A stretch of 64,000 nucleotides of DNA from Jejuia pallidilutea (lineage in GTDB: Bacteria; Bacteroidota; Bacteroidia; Flavobacteriales; Flavobacteriaceae). The DNA is taken from assembly GCF_002973595.1 (NCBI RefSeq), contig NZ_PVEO01000003.1:1-64000 (forward strand), read 5' to 3'. The notes below the pieces were generated by a model. That model was not told the DNA's origin. It saw only the letters and a program-made list of their open reading frames with translations, and ran no database searches. Shown here one piece after another: positions 1 through 9,779 of this stretch; the first letter of the stretch is position 1; each line of letters starts with the position of its first letter. The position numbers and the translations under genes were made by a program.

Positions 1-60
1 GTTGAAATAGGGCTAATTGCAATGGCCCACAACCTTAAAAAGTATAGTTTGGCAATATAA
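1..60 (+). CDS. Transposase, C-terminal fragment (runs off the window)
   Basis: Frame 1 from the first base reads VEIGLIAMAHNLKKYSLAI followed by a TAA stop at 58-60. The string GLIAMAHNLKK is the typical last segment of the DDE catalytic domain of IS1182-type transposases in Bacteroidetes, where the motif near the C-terminus is close to (V/A)xxGLIAMAHNLRK. The rest of the gene lies upstream of the window, so the length and the catalytic residues cannot be seen. The call rests on this one conserved segment and on its position next to a disrupted gene. Confidence 0.65.
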   Translation, partial: VEIGLIAMAHNLKKYSLAI

Positions 61-176
61 AATCACTTTTGCTTTTTTATATTGAGCGTTTTGTAGCAAA
101 AATTAAACGTCAAAAAAAACAAACTGAAAAATAACCAAAAAGAAAATCGCCTAAAAATTACTTTTTAGACGACCTC
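1..176 (+). mobile_element. Right end of an insertion sequence
   Basis: The window opens inside an insertion sequence. Positions 1-60 encode the end of a transposase, and 61-176 are the non-coding right end. The terminal part contains a short inverted repeat (CCTAAAAA, four bases, TTTTTAGA at about 151-169). I place the boundary after GACGACCTC at about 176, because from 177 the sequence continues as a receptor signal peptide. The family looks like the IS1182/IS5-type DDE elements of Bacteroidetes, but only one end is visible. The exact terminal inverted repeat and the target duplication therefore cannot be checked here. The element is unlikely to be very old, since the interrupted gene still has an intact reading frame. 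Confidence 0.7.
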
Positions 177-2812
177 TTTCTTCATACAGCCAACAACTTA
201 TAGTTTCTGGTACAGTAACTGATTCACTTCAAACCCCTTTAGAATACACCAACATTCTAGCCATTCCTAAAGGAGAAAAAGCAGAAGTAAAATTCGCCAT
301 AACCAACAAAAACGGCAATTATGAATTAGGCTTAGCCAAACACCAAACTTACAAAATCACAGTAAGCCACCTAGGCTACAAACCCCAAACCATTACCCTA
401 ACCACCACAGACCAAAACATAACCAAAAATTTTATCTTGCTTGAAAACCCCGACCAGTTGGACGAGGTTACGCTCAATTATACACCTCCCATATCCGTAA
501 AAAAAGATACCATTACCTATAAAGTTGATGCTTTTACTAGTGGCGAGGAGCGCAAACTGCGCGAGGTATTAAAAAAACTCCCCGGCGTGGAGGTGGACCG
601 AGAGGGCAACGTAAAGGTCCAGGGCAAAAAGGTAACCAAGGTGCTGGTGGAGGACAAAACCTTTTTTACGGGCAATAGTAAACTAGCAGTAAATAATATT
701 CCTGCCGATGCTGTAGATAAGGTAGAGGTATTGGATAATTATAGCGAAGTGGCCATGTTAAAAGGTTTGGAAGATAGTGATGACATGGCTATGAACATAA
801 AACTTAAAGCAGATAAAAAAAAGTTTGTGTTTGGCGATGTAGAGGCTGGTGGCGGTATTAAAAAACGCTACGTAATCCACCCCAACCTGTTTTATTATAG
901 CCCAAAAACCAACGTAAACTTTATTGGAGACCTCAACAACATAGGCATTAAAAGCTTTACGTTTCGTGATTATTTAGAATTTGAAGGAGGCATTAGTAAA
1001 CTGTTGCGAGATGCCAGTGGCTATTTTAGTTTAATAAAAGACGATTTTGCGCAGTATCTCAACAATCAAGATTTTAGGGAGAACACCAACCAATTTGGGG
1101 CATTAAACATTAGGCAGTCCATTTCTAACAGTACGGATGTAAGCGGGTATATTATTGCATCAAACTCCAAGACCCAAACGGAGACCAATACGCTTAACAG
1201 TTATCAAAATATTTCTACCCCTTTTCTTGAAGAAAGAATGGTAACCAATAGCCTTGACAATTTTTTTACCATTGGTAAAATAACTTTAGAATACAACCCA
1301 AGCTACGAAGAGGATTTAACTTACAACACCTTCCTAAAAACAACCAATAGTGCAAATAATGGCTTGATAAATACCGTAAGCCCAAATCAGGATAATCGCA
1401 TACAAACAATTTCAGATATTATATCTTTCAACCTAAAGCAAAACATCAGCTATAGCCGTAAACTATCAAAAGACCACACAGCGACTTTAGAGGCCTCATA
1501 TAATTTTCAAAATGACACCCCCATTACCGAGTGGCTTACCAATCGACAGATTTTACAGGGGCTTATTCCCTTGGAAGACGACACTATGTTTAATATTCTG
1601 CAAATAAAACGCTCAAAATCCCACGATATTAATGTCGTAGTTAAGGACTATTGGGTGCTTAATAATTTTAATCACCTATACACCAGTTTTGGCGTTAATG
1701 CCTCCTTTAATAGTTTTTATAATCTAGATGGTCAACAATTATCCAATGGCAGTTTTAATAACTTTAATACCGCAAATTTTGGTAACGATTTTCGCTATCG
1801 GTTTTTTAATACCTTTTTGGGGCTAGAGTACAAATTCCAAATTGGTATTGCTACGTTTAAACCTATGTTGTACTATCAGTTTTACAATTGGCACACCAAA
1901 CAATTTGACGAGCAATATTCTAATGATAAAGGTTTGTTATTGCCAAAATTCACAGCTAAGGTGGAATTTAACAATAGTGAAAAGCTCAATTTTAAATACA
2001 ATTTAAACGCACGATTTCCCGCTATTAATCAATTAGCTAATAATTTTATCCTTTCAAATTTTAATAGTGTGTTTAGAGGAAATCAACAACTGGAAAACCA
2101 ACTGTATCATACCGCAAGCTTAAGTTATTATAAATTTAGCCTTTTTAGGCAATTCAATCTCAACTTAAATACCACGTTTAATAAACGTTTAGAAACTATT
2201 AAAACCACAACAGAGCTTAACGGTATAGAATCGTTCAATACAACTGTAATGTTCGACCAGCCAGAACATAACTGCAATGTTAGCGGCACCATTTCAAAAA
2301 AAGTCAATAAAATAAGATACCGTTTGGGCAGTGATTTTTCATATAACGATTTTTATCAATTGCTTAATGATGACACCCAACTTAATATTTCAAAATCCGT
2401 TTCGGGAACTTTTGGTATTGAGACGCATTTTAAAAATTACCCGAACCTAGAGATTAACTACACTAAAAACTTAAATCGCTATAATGCCAACAATACTATT
2501 AACACTTTTGAAAACGATAGGTTTGAAGCTATTTTAGAATACGATTTTTTAAAAAACTTTATTTTTAAGGCCGATTACCAATTTGATAATTACCAAAATA
2601 AAAGCCTTAATATTAAAAATAGGTTTGACGTCGCCAATGCATCGCTGTTCTATCAAAAAGAAGACAACCCTTGGGGTTTTGAGGTAAGTGCTACAAATAT
2701 TTTTGATATAAAATTCAAGCAGCAAAATTCGTTTAATAGTTTTATTGTAAGCGATACTAGGACTTTTGTTTTACCTAGAATTGTGATGTTTAAATTAAGT
2801 TACAAGCTTTAA
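177..2812 (+). pseudogene. Outer-membrane receptor gene with its 5' end removed by an IS
   Basis: The frame is open from about 155 to the stop at 2812 and reads SSYSQQLIVSGTVTD from 179. This is the end of a signal peptide followed by a carboxypeptidase-like regulatory domain (about 200-440), a plug domain (LREVLKKLPGVEV and a VDKVEVLDNYSEVAM segment, about 500-790) and an outer-membrane beta-barrel ending in LSYKL. There is no ATG, GTG or TTG in frame between the upstream stop at 152 and a TTG at 437, and a start at 437 would delete the signal peptide and the first domain. The insertion sequence ending near 176 has evidently replaced the start codon and most of the signal peptide. The family is the TonB-receptor-like outer-membrane barrel group (OMP_b-brl_3 type). 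The substrate is unknown. The rest of the frame is uninterrupted, so the loss is recent, or the element supplies a fused start that I cannot see. Confidence 0.75.
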
Positions 2813-2826
2813 TTTGAAAAACAGCA

Positions 2827-2859
2827 GTCATTTAGAGGGAGGCACTACCGAAGAATTTA
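2827..2859 (+). repeat. Dispersed 32-bp intergenic repeat, copy 1
   Basis: GTCATTTAGAGGGAGGCAC continues as TACCGAAGAATT. A second copy lies in the opposite orientation at 62985-63015, differing at a few positions (TTT for TTC, CACT for CACG). Both copies lie in gaps between transcription units. Elements of this form (GTCATTC-AGAGGGAG-CGACCGAAGAATC) are, from memory, scattered through many Flavobacteriaceae genomes. Their function is unknown. Confidence 0.6.
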
Positions 2860-2905
2860 CGCATTAAATTGGTGTTTTATAAATTTCAGAAATAAAAAAA
2901 TTATG

Positions 2906-2913
2906 TAGTTTTG
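2906..2913 (+). promoter_or_regulatory. Probable -7 promoter box for pyrH-frr
   Basis: TAGTTTTG matches the Bacteroidetes -7 consensus TAnnTTTG and lies 19 bases before the pyrH start, leaving a leader of about 12 bases. No convincing -33 TTTG was seen at the usual 19-base spacing. Confidence 0.45.
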
Positions 2914-2932
2914 TTAAACTTCAATTTAAAAA

Positions 2933-3640
2933 ATGAAATACAAAAGAATACTCCTAAAACTATCGGGTGAAGCCTTAATGGGAACACGCCAATACGGTAT
3001 AGACCCAGAACGTTTAGCCGAATACGCCCAAGACATTAAAACCATTACAGACAAAGGCGTACAAGTAGCTATTGTTATTGGTGGTGGCAATATTTTTAGA
3101 GGCGTTGCAGGTGCAAGCAACGGTATGGACCGCGTACAAGGAGACCATATGGGCATGCTGGCTACCGTAATAAACGGGCTAGCTCTACAAAGTGCCCTTG
3201 AGGACGCAAACATTCCAACACGATTGCAAACTGCCATAAAAATAAATGAAGTTGCAGAACCGTTTATACGCAGAAAAGCAATGCGCCATCTAGAAAAAGG
3301 TCGCGTTGTAATTTTTGGCGGTGGCACTGGAAACCCTTACTTTACTACAGATTCGGCTGCTGTACTGCGCGCTATTGAAATAGAGGCTGATGTTATTTTA
3401 AAAGGTACTCGTGTAGACGGCATCTACAATGTAGATCCAGAAAAGGACAGTAGCGCCGTGAAATTCAACTCTATTTCTTTTGATGATGTATTGAAAAAAG
3501 GATTAAAGGTAATGGATACTACCGCCTTTACCTTAAGTCAAGAAAATAATTTACCTATTATTGTTTTTGATATGAACAAACCTGGAAATTTATTAAAAGT
3601 AGTATCGGGTGAATCTATCGGAACCGAAGTAATTATTTAA
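2933..3640 (+). CDS. pyrH: Uridylate (UMP) kinase
   Basis: This is the cytoplasmic kinase that phosphorylates UMP to UDP in pyrimidine nucleotide synthesis. It is a hexameric member of the amino-acid-kinase fold, unrelated to eukaryotic UMP/CMP kinases. The 235-residue length is standard. Visible motifs are the N-terminal KLSGEAL (residues 9-15), the glycine-rich GGGNIFRG (about 50-57), GDHMGMLAT (about 69-77) and [15 protein letters not shown] (about 124-138), which together form the nucleotide and UMP sites. The ATG is preceded by an A-rich leader and a TAnnTTTG box. The frr gene follows 71 bases downstream, the order seen in most bacteria, so the two are probably co-transcribed. Confidence 0.97.
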   Translation: MKYKRILLKLSGEALMGTRQYGIDPERLAEYAQDIKTITDKGVQVAIVIGGGNIFRGVAGASNGMDRVQGDHMGMLATVINGLALQSALEDANIPTRLQTAIKINEVAEPFIRRKAMRHLEKGRVVIFGGGTGNPYFTTDSAAVLRAIEIEADVILKGTRVDGIYNVDPEKDSSAVKFNSISFDDVLKKGLKVMDTTAFTLSQENNLPIIVFDMNKPGNLLKVVSGESIGTEVII

Positions 3641-3711
3641 ATGTGGCGTAATTTTTGAATATTTTTTTCTTAACACAGTTGAAGTATTTTGACAATTAAA
3701 TTTTAAAAAAA

Positions 3712-4269
3712 ATGAACGAAGACATACAATTTATACTAGACACCGCAAAAGAAGCAATGGATAATGCAATTGCACATCTTAAAAAGCAGTTTATAAACAT
3801 TAGAGCCGGTAAAGCAAGTCCTGCCATGTTAGGTAGTGTTATGGTAGATTATTATGGGTCACAAACACCATTAAACCAAGTTGCCAATGTTAACACACCA
3901 GATGGTAGAACAATAACGGTACAACCATGGGAAAAAAATATGCTTCAAGAGATAGAGCGTGGTATTGCCTATGCAAACCTTGGGTTTAACCCTATGAATA
4001 ATGGCGAAACCATAATTATAAATGTGCCACCTTTAACTGAAGAACGCCGAAAAGACTTATCTAAACAAGCTAAAGCTGAAGCCGAAGACGCCAAAGTAAG
4101 TATAAGAGCCGCTCGAAAAGACGCCATGAACGATGTGAAGAAAAATGATGATGTGTCTGAAGACTTAAAAAACAATGCTGAAATTGATATACAAGAAATG
4201 ACGGATAAGTACGTTAAGAAAGTAGATGAATTATTTGATAATAAAGAAAAAGAAATCATGACCGTATAA
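3712..4269 (+). CDS. frr: Ribosome recycling factor
   Basis: The product releases ribosomes from mRNA after termination, acting with EF-G. Its 185 residues are the exact family length. Typical segments are AHLKKQFINIRAGKASPAML (residues 21-40), VNTPDGRTITVQPWEK (about 60-75) and the TEERRKDLSKQAK tract (about 108-120) of the three-helix bundle. It follows pyrH at 71 bases and is closed by a hairpin immediately after the stop. The gene is typical in length and sequence. Confidence 0.97.
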   Translation: MNEDIQFILDTAKEAMDNAIAHLKKQFINIRAGKASPAMLGSVMVDYYGSQTPLNQVANVNTPDGRTITVQPWEKNMLQEIERGIAYANLGFNPMNNGETIIINVPPLTEERRKDLSKQAKAEAEDAKVSIRAARKDAMNDVKKNDDVSEDLKNNAEIDIQEMTDKYVKKVDELFDNKEKEIMTV

Positions 4270-4272
4270 AAG

Positions 4273-4297
4273 GAAGCGACAAAACAGTCGCTTCTTT
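4273..4297 (+). terminator. Rho-independent terminator after frr
   Basis: GAAGCGAC, a six-base loop (AAAACA), then GTCGCTTC and a short T-rich tail form a perfect 8-bp stem three bases after the frr stop. The T tract is short (TTTCCTTT), so termination may be partial. Confidence 0.65.
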
Positions 4298-4326
4298 CCT
4301 TTAATTCCTAGCTTTTATTACTACTA

Positions 4327-5595
4327 ATGCTAAAAATTTGCACCCTTGTTTTCTGTTTTTCTTTCGGTTTGGTGCAAGCTCAAAATTCGGCATTTCATTT
4401 TTTTGAAGTAGAGCAAGATTCTATTAAAAAAAACTTTTTTCTAAAGCAATTAGGAAACGGCTACTTCCCTACCAAATATTTCGATTTTGATTTACGGTAT
4501 TTAGTAAAATACAACCAATATGAAGGTTTAAGAACCGGTTTAGGTGGCGTTACCAATAAAAACCTATCGGAAAAATTTAAGATTAACGGCTATACGGTTT
4601 ACGGCTTTAGGGATGATGCCTACAAATACAGTGTTGGAGGAAGCATACGGCTATCGCAAAGTACCAATACATGGTTAAACTTGTCTTATACTGATGATTT
4701 ACAAGAAACCGGAAGCTCTAAATTTTTAACAGACACACGGTTTTTTCAGTTTTTCGAACCACGCTTGTTAAATATAGATTTATTTCATAGGCATATTACG
4801 CAAGCCATTTCCATAAACCATCAGTTACACCCTAAGTTATCAACCGTAGCCCAGTTTTCTGTGAGTAATGTAGAGCCCACATACAATTATTTATTCAACC
4901 TAAACAATACACTTTACGATAAGTTTCAATTTAGTACAGCTACACTATCGGCACAATGGAGTCCGTTTAGCCAATTCAGAATAGTTGATAATCTTTACGA
5001 AAACATAAAAGAAGGCTATCCAAAATTTACATTGCAATACACAAGAAGCGTAAAAAATGTTTTAAAGGGCGATTTTAATTTTTCAAAATTAGATTTTAAA
5101 ACCATACACAGGCATCTCCACAAAAATAAAAATGTTTCGGAAATTACTTTAGTATCGGGTATGGCACGTGGCGATGTACCGCTAACGCATTTGTACCATG
5201 CCTATCCAAACAATATTACTAAGGAAACTATTTTACAACGTTTTTCGGTAGCAGGCATTACCAGTTTTGAAACCATGTACTTCAACGAATTTTTTTCTGA
5301 TAAGTTTACAACACTTCAGTTTAAACATTTTTTAAGGCCATTTAATATTTCACAACGTTACAAACCACAACTGGTGCTTATTTCGCGGTTTGCCATTGGA
5401 GACATGAACAACCCAGAACGTCATGAAAATGTAACCTTTGGTTCTTTACGCAAGGGCTATACAGAATCTGGCTTTGAGATTAATAAATTGCTCTTTGGTT
5501 TTGGTTTAAGTTTTACCTACCGTTATGGCGGTTATCACTTACCAAATTTTGAAGATAACATTGCTTTTAAATTTACTTTTAACCTAACATTATAG
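4327..5595 (+). CDS. DUF5686-type outer-membrane beta-barrel protein
   Basis: The 422-residue protein has a signal peptide (FSFGLVQAQ at about 12-20) followed by alternating hydrophobic/polar strands and a C-terminal aromatic strand (FKFTFNLTL), as expected for an outer-membrane barrel. The final third, with FGFGLSFTYRYGGYHLPNF and an EDNIAFKFTF end, matches what I know of the C-terminal barrel of the DUF5686 family. Full DUF5686 proteins are about 800 residues and carry an N-terminal carboxypeptidase-like domain that is absent here. It is therefore either a short family member or only the barrel half. The function is unknown. It lies between frr and an MMPL transporter, and its membership of that unit is uncertain because a terminator precedes it. 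Confidence 0.7.
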   Translation: MLKICTLVFCFSFGLVQAQNSAFHFFEVEQDSIKKNFFLKQLGNGYFPTKYFDFDLRYLVKYNQYEGLRTGLGGVTNKNLSEKFKINGYTVYGFRDDAYKYSVGGSIRLSQSTNTWLNLSYTDDLQETGSSKFLTDTRFFQFFEPRLLNIDLFHRHITQAISINHQLHPKLSTVAQFSVSNVEPTYNYLFNLNNTLYDKFQFSTATLSAQWSPFSQFRIVDNLYENIKEGYPKFTLQYTRSVKNVLKGDFNFSKLDFKTIHRHLHKNKNVSEITLVSGMARGDVPLTHLYHAYPNNITKETILQRFSVAGITSFETMYFNEFFSDKFTTLQFKHFLRPFNISQRYKPQLVLISRFAIGDMNNPERHENVTFGSLRKGYTESGFEINKLLFGFGLSFTYRYGGYHLPNFEDNIAFKFTFNLTL

Positions 5596-5627
5596 GTCTT
5601 TTACAACGCTTAATACATTGTTTTTTC

Positions 5628-5635
5628 TACCTTTG
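5628..5635 (+). promoter_or_regulatory. Probable -7 box for the MMPL transporter
   Basis: TACCTTTG fits TAnnTTTG and ends 21 bases before the ATG at 5657. No -33 box stands out. Confidence 0.4.
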
Positions 5636-5656
5636 CCCATCTTTTTATAAAGGCGC

Positions 5657-8068
5657 ATGTTTAAATTGTTGACAAAAGATTTTTGGGATGTTACCGCAAG
5701 ACTAATTCTTAGAAATAAAATAATTATTCTTGTAGGGATTGTAATTGCTACTTACCTTTTTAGTACGCAATGGCAATATATGCGCTTTAGTAATACCGAG
5801 GCTAATTTATTGCCCGACGACCACGAGGCAAATATTGCTTACAACAATTTTTTACAAACTTTTGGGGAAGAAGGTAATTTAATAGTAATTGGCGTAAAAG
5901 ACAGCACACTTTTTACGGTTGAAAAACTTAATGCTTGGAATAAATTTTGTTCTGAATTTAAAGATTATGACGCTATAGAAGCGGTTATTTCTATAAAAGA
6001 TCTACAAAAGTTAGTTAAAAATACCGACGAGGAAAAATTTACCTTAGAGCCATTTATAAAAGATTCTGTTACAAGTATATCACAAATTAAAACGCTACAA
6101 AACGAATTATTTAATAAATATCCGTTTTACGATAATTTTTTATTTAATAGTGAAACAAAAACTGTACGTACTGCATTATATTTTAAAAAATCGCTTGTAA
6201 ACACTTCTACAAGAAAAGAATTTGTACTCAATATTTTAGAACCAAAAATTGCAGCTTTTGAAACCAATTACGATTTAGATGTTCGTATTTCTGGCATGCC
6301 GTATATACGTACCAAAAACGCCGAAAATATAATTGACGAGATTGGAAAGTTTGTTTTAGCAGCATTACTAGTAACCTCGTTAATTTTCTTTTTCTTCTTC
6401 CGTTCCTTCAGGGCTACATTTATATCGCTAATTGTAGTGTGCATAGGCGTTATGTGGACGCTGGGTATTATTGGATTGTTAAAATATGAAATTACAGTTT
6501 TAACAGCCTTAATTCCGCCATTAATTATCGTTATTGGTATACCCAATTGTATTTTTCTAATTAACAAATACCAACATGAGGTAAAATTACATGGTAATAA
6601 AGTAAAATCGTTACAGCGCGTTATTACAAAAATTGGTAACGCTACGTTAATGACCAATGTTACTACAGCATCTGGTTTTGCAACCTTTATCCTTACGGAA
6701 AGTACTTTACTAAAAGAGTTTGGTATTGTGGCATCCCTAAGTATTCTAGCAATTTTTATTCTATGCTTACTTATAATCCCTATTATTTATACATTTTTAC
6801 CATTCCCTAAAGACCGCCATTTAGAGCATTTAAACAAACGCTGGATTGGAGGTTTTGTAAACTGGATGGAACACATGGTGCGCCAAAAGCGCATTGCCAT
6901 TTACGCCATTTCAGTATTATTGCTTATTGTAAGTATGATTGGTATTAACCAAATTAAGATTTCGGGCAGTTTAATTGAAGACATGCCACAAGAGTCTGAA
7001 TTTGTAAACGATATTCGGTTTTTTGAAGAAGAGTTTGATGGTATTTTACCCGTTGAAATTATGGTAGATACCAAGCGTAAAAAAGGAGTAATGAAACTCT
7101 CTACCCTAAAACGCATGGATCAACTTGAAGAGTTTATTGAAGAAACGCCACAATTATCAAAACCCATATCGGTAGTTGGTTTAGTAAAATATTCTAAACA
7201 AGCCTACTACAACGGCAATCCAAAACATTATCAGTTACCAACGTCGCAAGAAAACAGTTTTATTTTATCGTATGCTAAAAATTCATCATCCGATGTAGAT
7301 TTACTTAAAAATTTTGTAGATAGCACCGGGCAATACGCACGCATTACTACGTTTATGAAGGATATTGGCACCGATAAAATGGAGCGCATCCAAGAAAACT
7401 TAGGAGATAAAATTGCCAAAGTATTTCCAGAAGAACGTTACAATGTTACCATGACGGGTAAAGCATTGGTATTTCAAAAGGGCACAAAATATTTGGTAAA
7501 AAACTTAGCCATTTCGCTTTCTTTGGCCATTTTACTAATATCAATCTTTATGGCTTACATGTTTAGGTCTGCAAGAATGATTATTGTGTCGCTTATTCCT
7601 AATTTGCTACCGCTGTTGGTCACTGCCGGATTAATGGGCTACCTAGGCGTACCCATAAAACCTTCAACTATTTTGGTATTTAGTATAGCCTTTGGTATTT
7701 CGGTAGACGATACCATTCATTTTTTAGCAAAATACAGACAAGAATTACAAGCCAATAAATGGAAAATTAAGCCCTCGGTTTATGGTGCTTTACGAGAAAC
7801 AGGGGTAAGTATGTTTTACACATCTATTGTATTGTTCTTTGGGTTTTCTGTTTTTACCATATCTAGTTTTGGCGGCACCGTAGCCCTAGGCGCTTTAGTT
7901 TCGGCCACCTTATTATTTGCTATGTTATCTAACTTATTGTTATTGCCTTCGCTTTTACTATCTCTAGAACGCAGTATTGCAAACAAACAGGTGTTTAAAA
8001 AACCACCTATTAACGTAATTCCAGAAGAAGACGATAACATACCTGAGCACTCTGCGAACCTAGACTAA
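5657..8068 (+). CDS. MMPL/RND-family inner-membrane transporter
   Basis: The 803-residue protein has the duplicated RND architecture. There is an N-terminal membrane helix (about 21-37), a periplasmic loop, a block of five or more helices (about 230-390) ending in FLPFPKDRHLEHL, and then a second copy with a helix at about 415-432, a second loop and a final helix block (about 620-780). The segment FSIAFGISVDDTIHFLAKY in the second half is the hallmark acidic transmembrane motif of the MMPL/HAE-3 class, and IPPLIIVIGIPNCIFLINKY is its counterpart in the first half. It is smaller than tripartite drug pumps and no adaptor or outer-membrane gene is adjacent. Lipids or hydrophobic molecules are likely cargo by family analogy only. 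Confidence 0.88.
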   Translation: MFKLLTKDFWDVTARLILRNKIIILVGIVIATYLFSTQWQYMRFSNTEANLLPDDHEANIAYNNFLQTFGEEGNLIVIGVKDSTLFTVEKLNAWNKFCSEFKDYDAIEAVISIKDLQKLVKNTDEEKFTLEPFIKDSVTSISQIKTLQNELFNKYPFYDNFLFNSETKTVRTALYFKKSLVNTSTRKEFVLNILEPKIAAFETNYDLDVRISGMPYIRTKNAENIIDEIGKFVLAALLVTSLIFFFFFRSFRATFISLIVVCIGVMWTLGIIGLLKYEITVLTALIPPLIIVIGIPNCIFLINKYQHEVKLHGNKVKSLQRVITKIGNATLMTNVTTASGFATFILTESTLLKEFGIVASLSILAIFILCLLIIPIIYTFLPFPKDRHLEHLNKRWIGGFVNWMEHMVRQKRIAIYAISVLLLIVSMIGINQIKISGSLIEDMPQESEFVNDIRFFEEEFDGILPVEIMVDTKRKKGVMKLSTLKRMDQLEEFIEETPQLSKPISVVGLVKYSKQAYYNGNPKHYQLPTSQENSFILSYAKNSSSDVDLLKNFVDSTGQYARITTFMKDIGTDKMERIQENLGDKIAKVFPEERYNVTMTGKALVFQKGTKYLVKNLAISLSLAILLISIFMAYMFRSARMIIVSLIPNLLPLLVTAGLMGYLGVPIKPSTILVFSIAFGISVDDTIHFLAKYRQELQANKWKIKPSVYGALRETGVSMFYTSIVLFFGFSVFTISSFGGTVALGALVSATLLFAMLSNLLLLPSLLLSLERSIANKQVFKKPPINVIPEEDDNIPEHSANLD

Positions 8069-8185
8069 TTACAGTTTAAAACTTCTCTTATAGTAATAAT
8101 CTGAAAATTATTCAATTTTTGGAATTTATTATTTGAATTTTAAACATTGAATCTATTATATTTACTGCTCAAAAAACCCTTATAT

Positions 8186-9619
8186 ATGCAATTATATTCC
8201 GTTTCGCAGCTATTAAAACAGGAAAATAAATTACCAGAAGTTGAAGTTAAAGGTTGGGTAAGAACATTTAGGGCAAACCGATTTATTGCCTTAAACGATG
8301 GTTCTACACTAAACAATATACAATGTGTTGTAGATTTTGAAAGCACAGACGAAGCTCTTTTAAAACGCATAACAACAGGCGCTGCATTACATATAAAAGG
8401 AGAATTGGTAGAAAGCCAAGGTAAAGGGCAAAATGTAGAAATTCTTGTAAGCGCTATAGAAGTTTTAGGCGATTCTGACCCTGAGGAATACCCTATTCAA
8501 CCCAAAAAACATTCGTTTGAGTTTTTACGGGAAAACGCACATTTACGCACGCGTACAAATACATTTAGCGCTGTAATGCGTTTGCGCTCTACGCTGTCTT
8601 ACGCCATCCATAAATACTTTAATGATAATGGGTTTTACTACATGCACACACCCATTATTACAGGTAGCGATGCCGAAGGTGCTGGTGAAATGTTTAAGGT
8701 TACTAAACTAGATGCCAAAAACCCACCGCTAGACGATAATGGCAATGTAGATTACTCTAAAGATTTTTTTGGAAAAGAAACCAACTTAACCGTATCTGGC
8801 CAGTTAGAAGCGGAGACCTATGCCATGTCTTTAGGTAAAGTGTATACCTTTGGGCCAACGTTTAGAGCCGAAAACTCTAATACCTCTAGGCATTTATCTG
8901 AATTCTGGATGATTGAACCAGAAGTTGCCTTTATGGATTTGCCTGGAAATATGGATTTGGCCGAAGATTTCCTAAAATATGTACTTAACTACATTTTAGA
9001 AAATAACAGAGACGATCTAGACTTTTTAGAGCAACGCTTAATAAACGAGGAAAAAACCAAACCTCAGGCAGAACGTAGTAACATGTCGCTTATTGAAAAA
9101 TTAAAATTTGTAATTGATAATAATTTTAAACGTGTAAGTTACACCGAAGCTATAGATATTTTACGTAACAGCAAGCCCAACAAAAAGAAAAAGTTTAAAT
9201 TCCCAATTAGCGATTGGGGCGCCGATTTACAAAGCGAGCATGAACGCTTTTTGGTGGAAAAACATTTTAAGTGTCCTGTAATACTGTTTGATTATCCTGC
9301 TAATATTAAAGCATTTTACATGCGCTTAAACGAAGATGGTAAAACCGTTCGTGCTATGGATATCCTTTTTCCTGGCATTGGCGAAATGGTGGGCGGTTCG
9401 CAGCGTGAGGAACGTTTAGAAGTGCTTAAGGAAAAAATGGCCGCTTTAGATATTCCTGAAGAGGAACTGTGGTGGTACCTAGATTTACGCAAATACGGTA
9501 CCGCGGTACATTCTGGTTTTGGCTTAGGTTTTGAGCGCTTAGTTATGTTTGTTACTGGCATGACAAATATTCGTGATGTAATTCCTTACCCAAGAACGCC
9601 ACAAAATGCGGAGTTTTAA
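8186..9619 (+). CDS. asnS: Asparaginyl-tRNA synthetase
   Basis: The enzyme charges tRNA-Asn with asparagine. I place the start at the ATG at 8186 (477 residues, [15 protein letters not shown]), because the 13 codons upstream from an in-frame TTG at 8147 overlap a possible promoter (TATATTTA) and are not part of the family. An OB-fold anticodon-binding domain occupies residues 1-110. The class II catalytic core follows, with motif 2 ([16 protein letters not shown], about 230-245) and motif 3 ([12 protein letters not shown], about 437-448). The rpoN gene follows after a 574-base gap containing a structured repeat. The cognate tRNA-Asn is also in this window, at 35969-36042. Confidence 0.96.
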   Translation: MQLYSVSQLLKQENKLPEVEVKGWVRTFRANRFIALNDGSTLNNIQCVVDFESTDEALLKRITTGAALHIKGELVESQGKGQNVEILVSAIEVLGDSDPEEYPIQPKKHSFEFLRENAHLRTRTNTFSAVMRLRSTLSYAIHKYFNDNGFYYMHTPIITGSDAEGAGEMFKVTKLDAKNPPLDDNGNVDYSKDFFGKETNLTVSGQLEAETYAMSLGKVYTFGPTFRAENSNTSRHLSEFWMIEPEVAFMDLPGNMDLAEDFLKYVLNYILENNRDDLDFLEQRLINEEKTKPQAERSNMSLIEKLKFVIDNNFKRVSYTEAIDILRNSKPNKKKKFKFPISDWGADLQSEHERFLVEKHFKCPVILFDYPANIKAFYMRLNEDGKTVRAMDILFPGIGEMVGGSQREERLEVLKEKMAALDIPEEELWWYLDLRKYGTAVHSGFGLGFERLVMFVTGMTNIRDVIPYPRTPQNAEF

Positions 9620-9679
9620 GTTTTTTAAAAACAGCAAACACCTTGGTTACTAATGCATAAACTACATTTTACAGGTTAA

Positions 9680-9779
9680 CCCGCGCTAGGGATTGAGGTA
9701 TGTGTTGAAGCTCTCCCGCCTTTTGCGGGAAGCGACTACCGAAAGCCCGACCCGACCTAAGGAGGGTAGCGCCCAAATA
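9680..9779. repeat. Structured intergenic element, copy 1 (possible RNA motif)
   Basis: The block starts CCCGCGCTAGGGATTG and ends GGGTAGCGCCCAAATA, and a related block occupies 38358-38456. GCGCTA near the start can pair with TAGCGC near the end. An internal hairpin CTCCCGC...GCGGGAAG varies in sequence between the copies but keeps its pairing, and AGCCCGACCC is conserved. Similar sequences are, from memory, common between genes in Flavobacteriaceae. It may belong to a described RNA motif such as flavo-1, but I cannot confirm this. It lies 60 bases after asnS, in a place where a transcript would end. Confidence 0.6.

Noticed and set aside
437-2812. A complete receptor gene starting with TTG at 437
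   Set aside because: The frame continues upstream with a normal regulatory domain and signal-peptide end, so the TTG is internal. The gene is truncated by the IS.
2926-3327. Long reading frames opposite pyrH, feoB, cusA and other genes
   Set aside because: They lie fully inside well-supported genes on the other strand, have no start context and encode low-complexity or Ser-rich products.
8147-8185. An N-terminal extension of asnS from a TTG
   Set aside because: The extra 13 residues are not part of the family and overlap a probable promoter. The ATG at 8186 matches the usual start.
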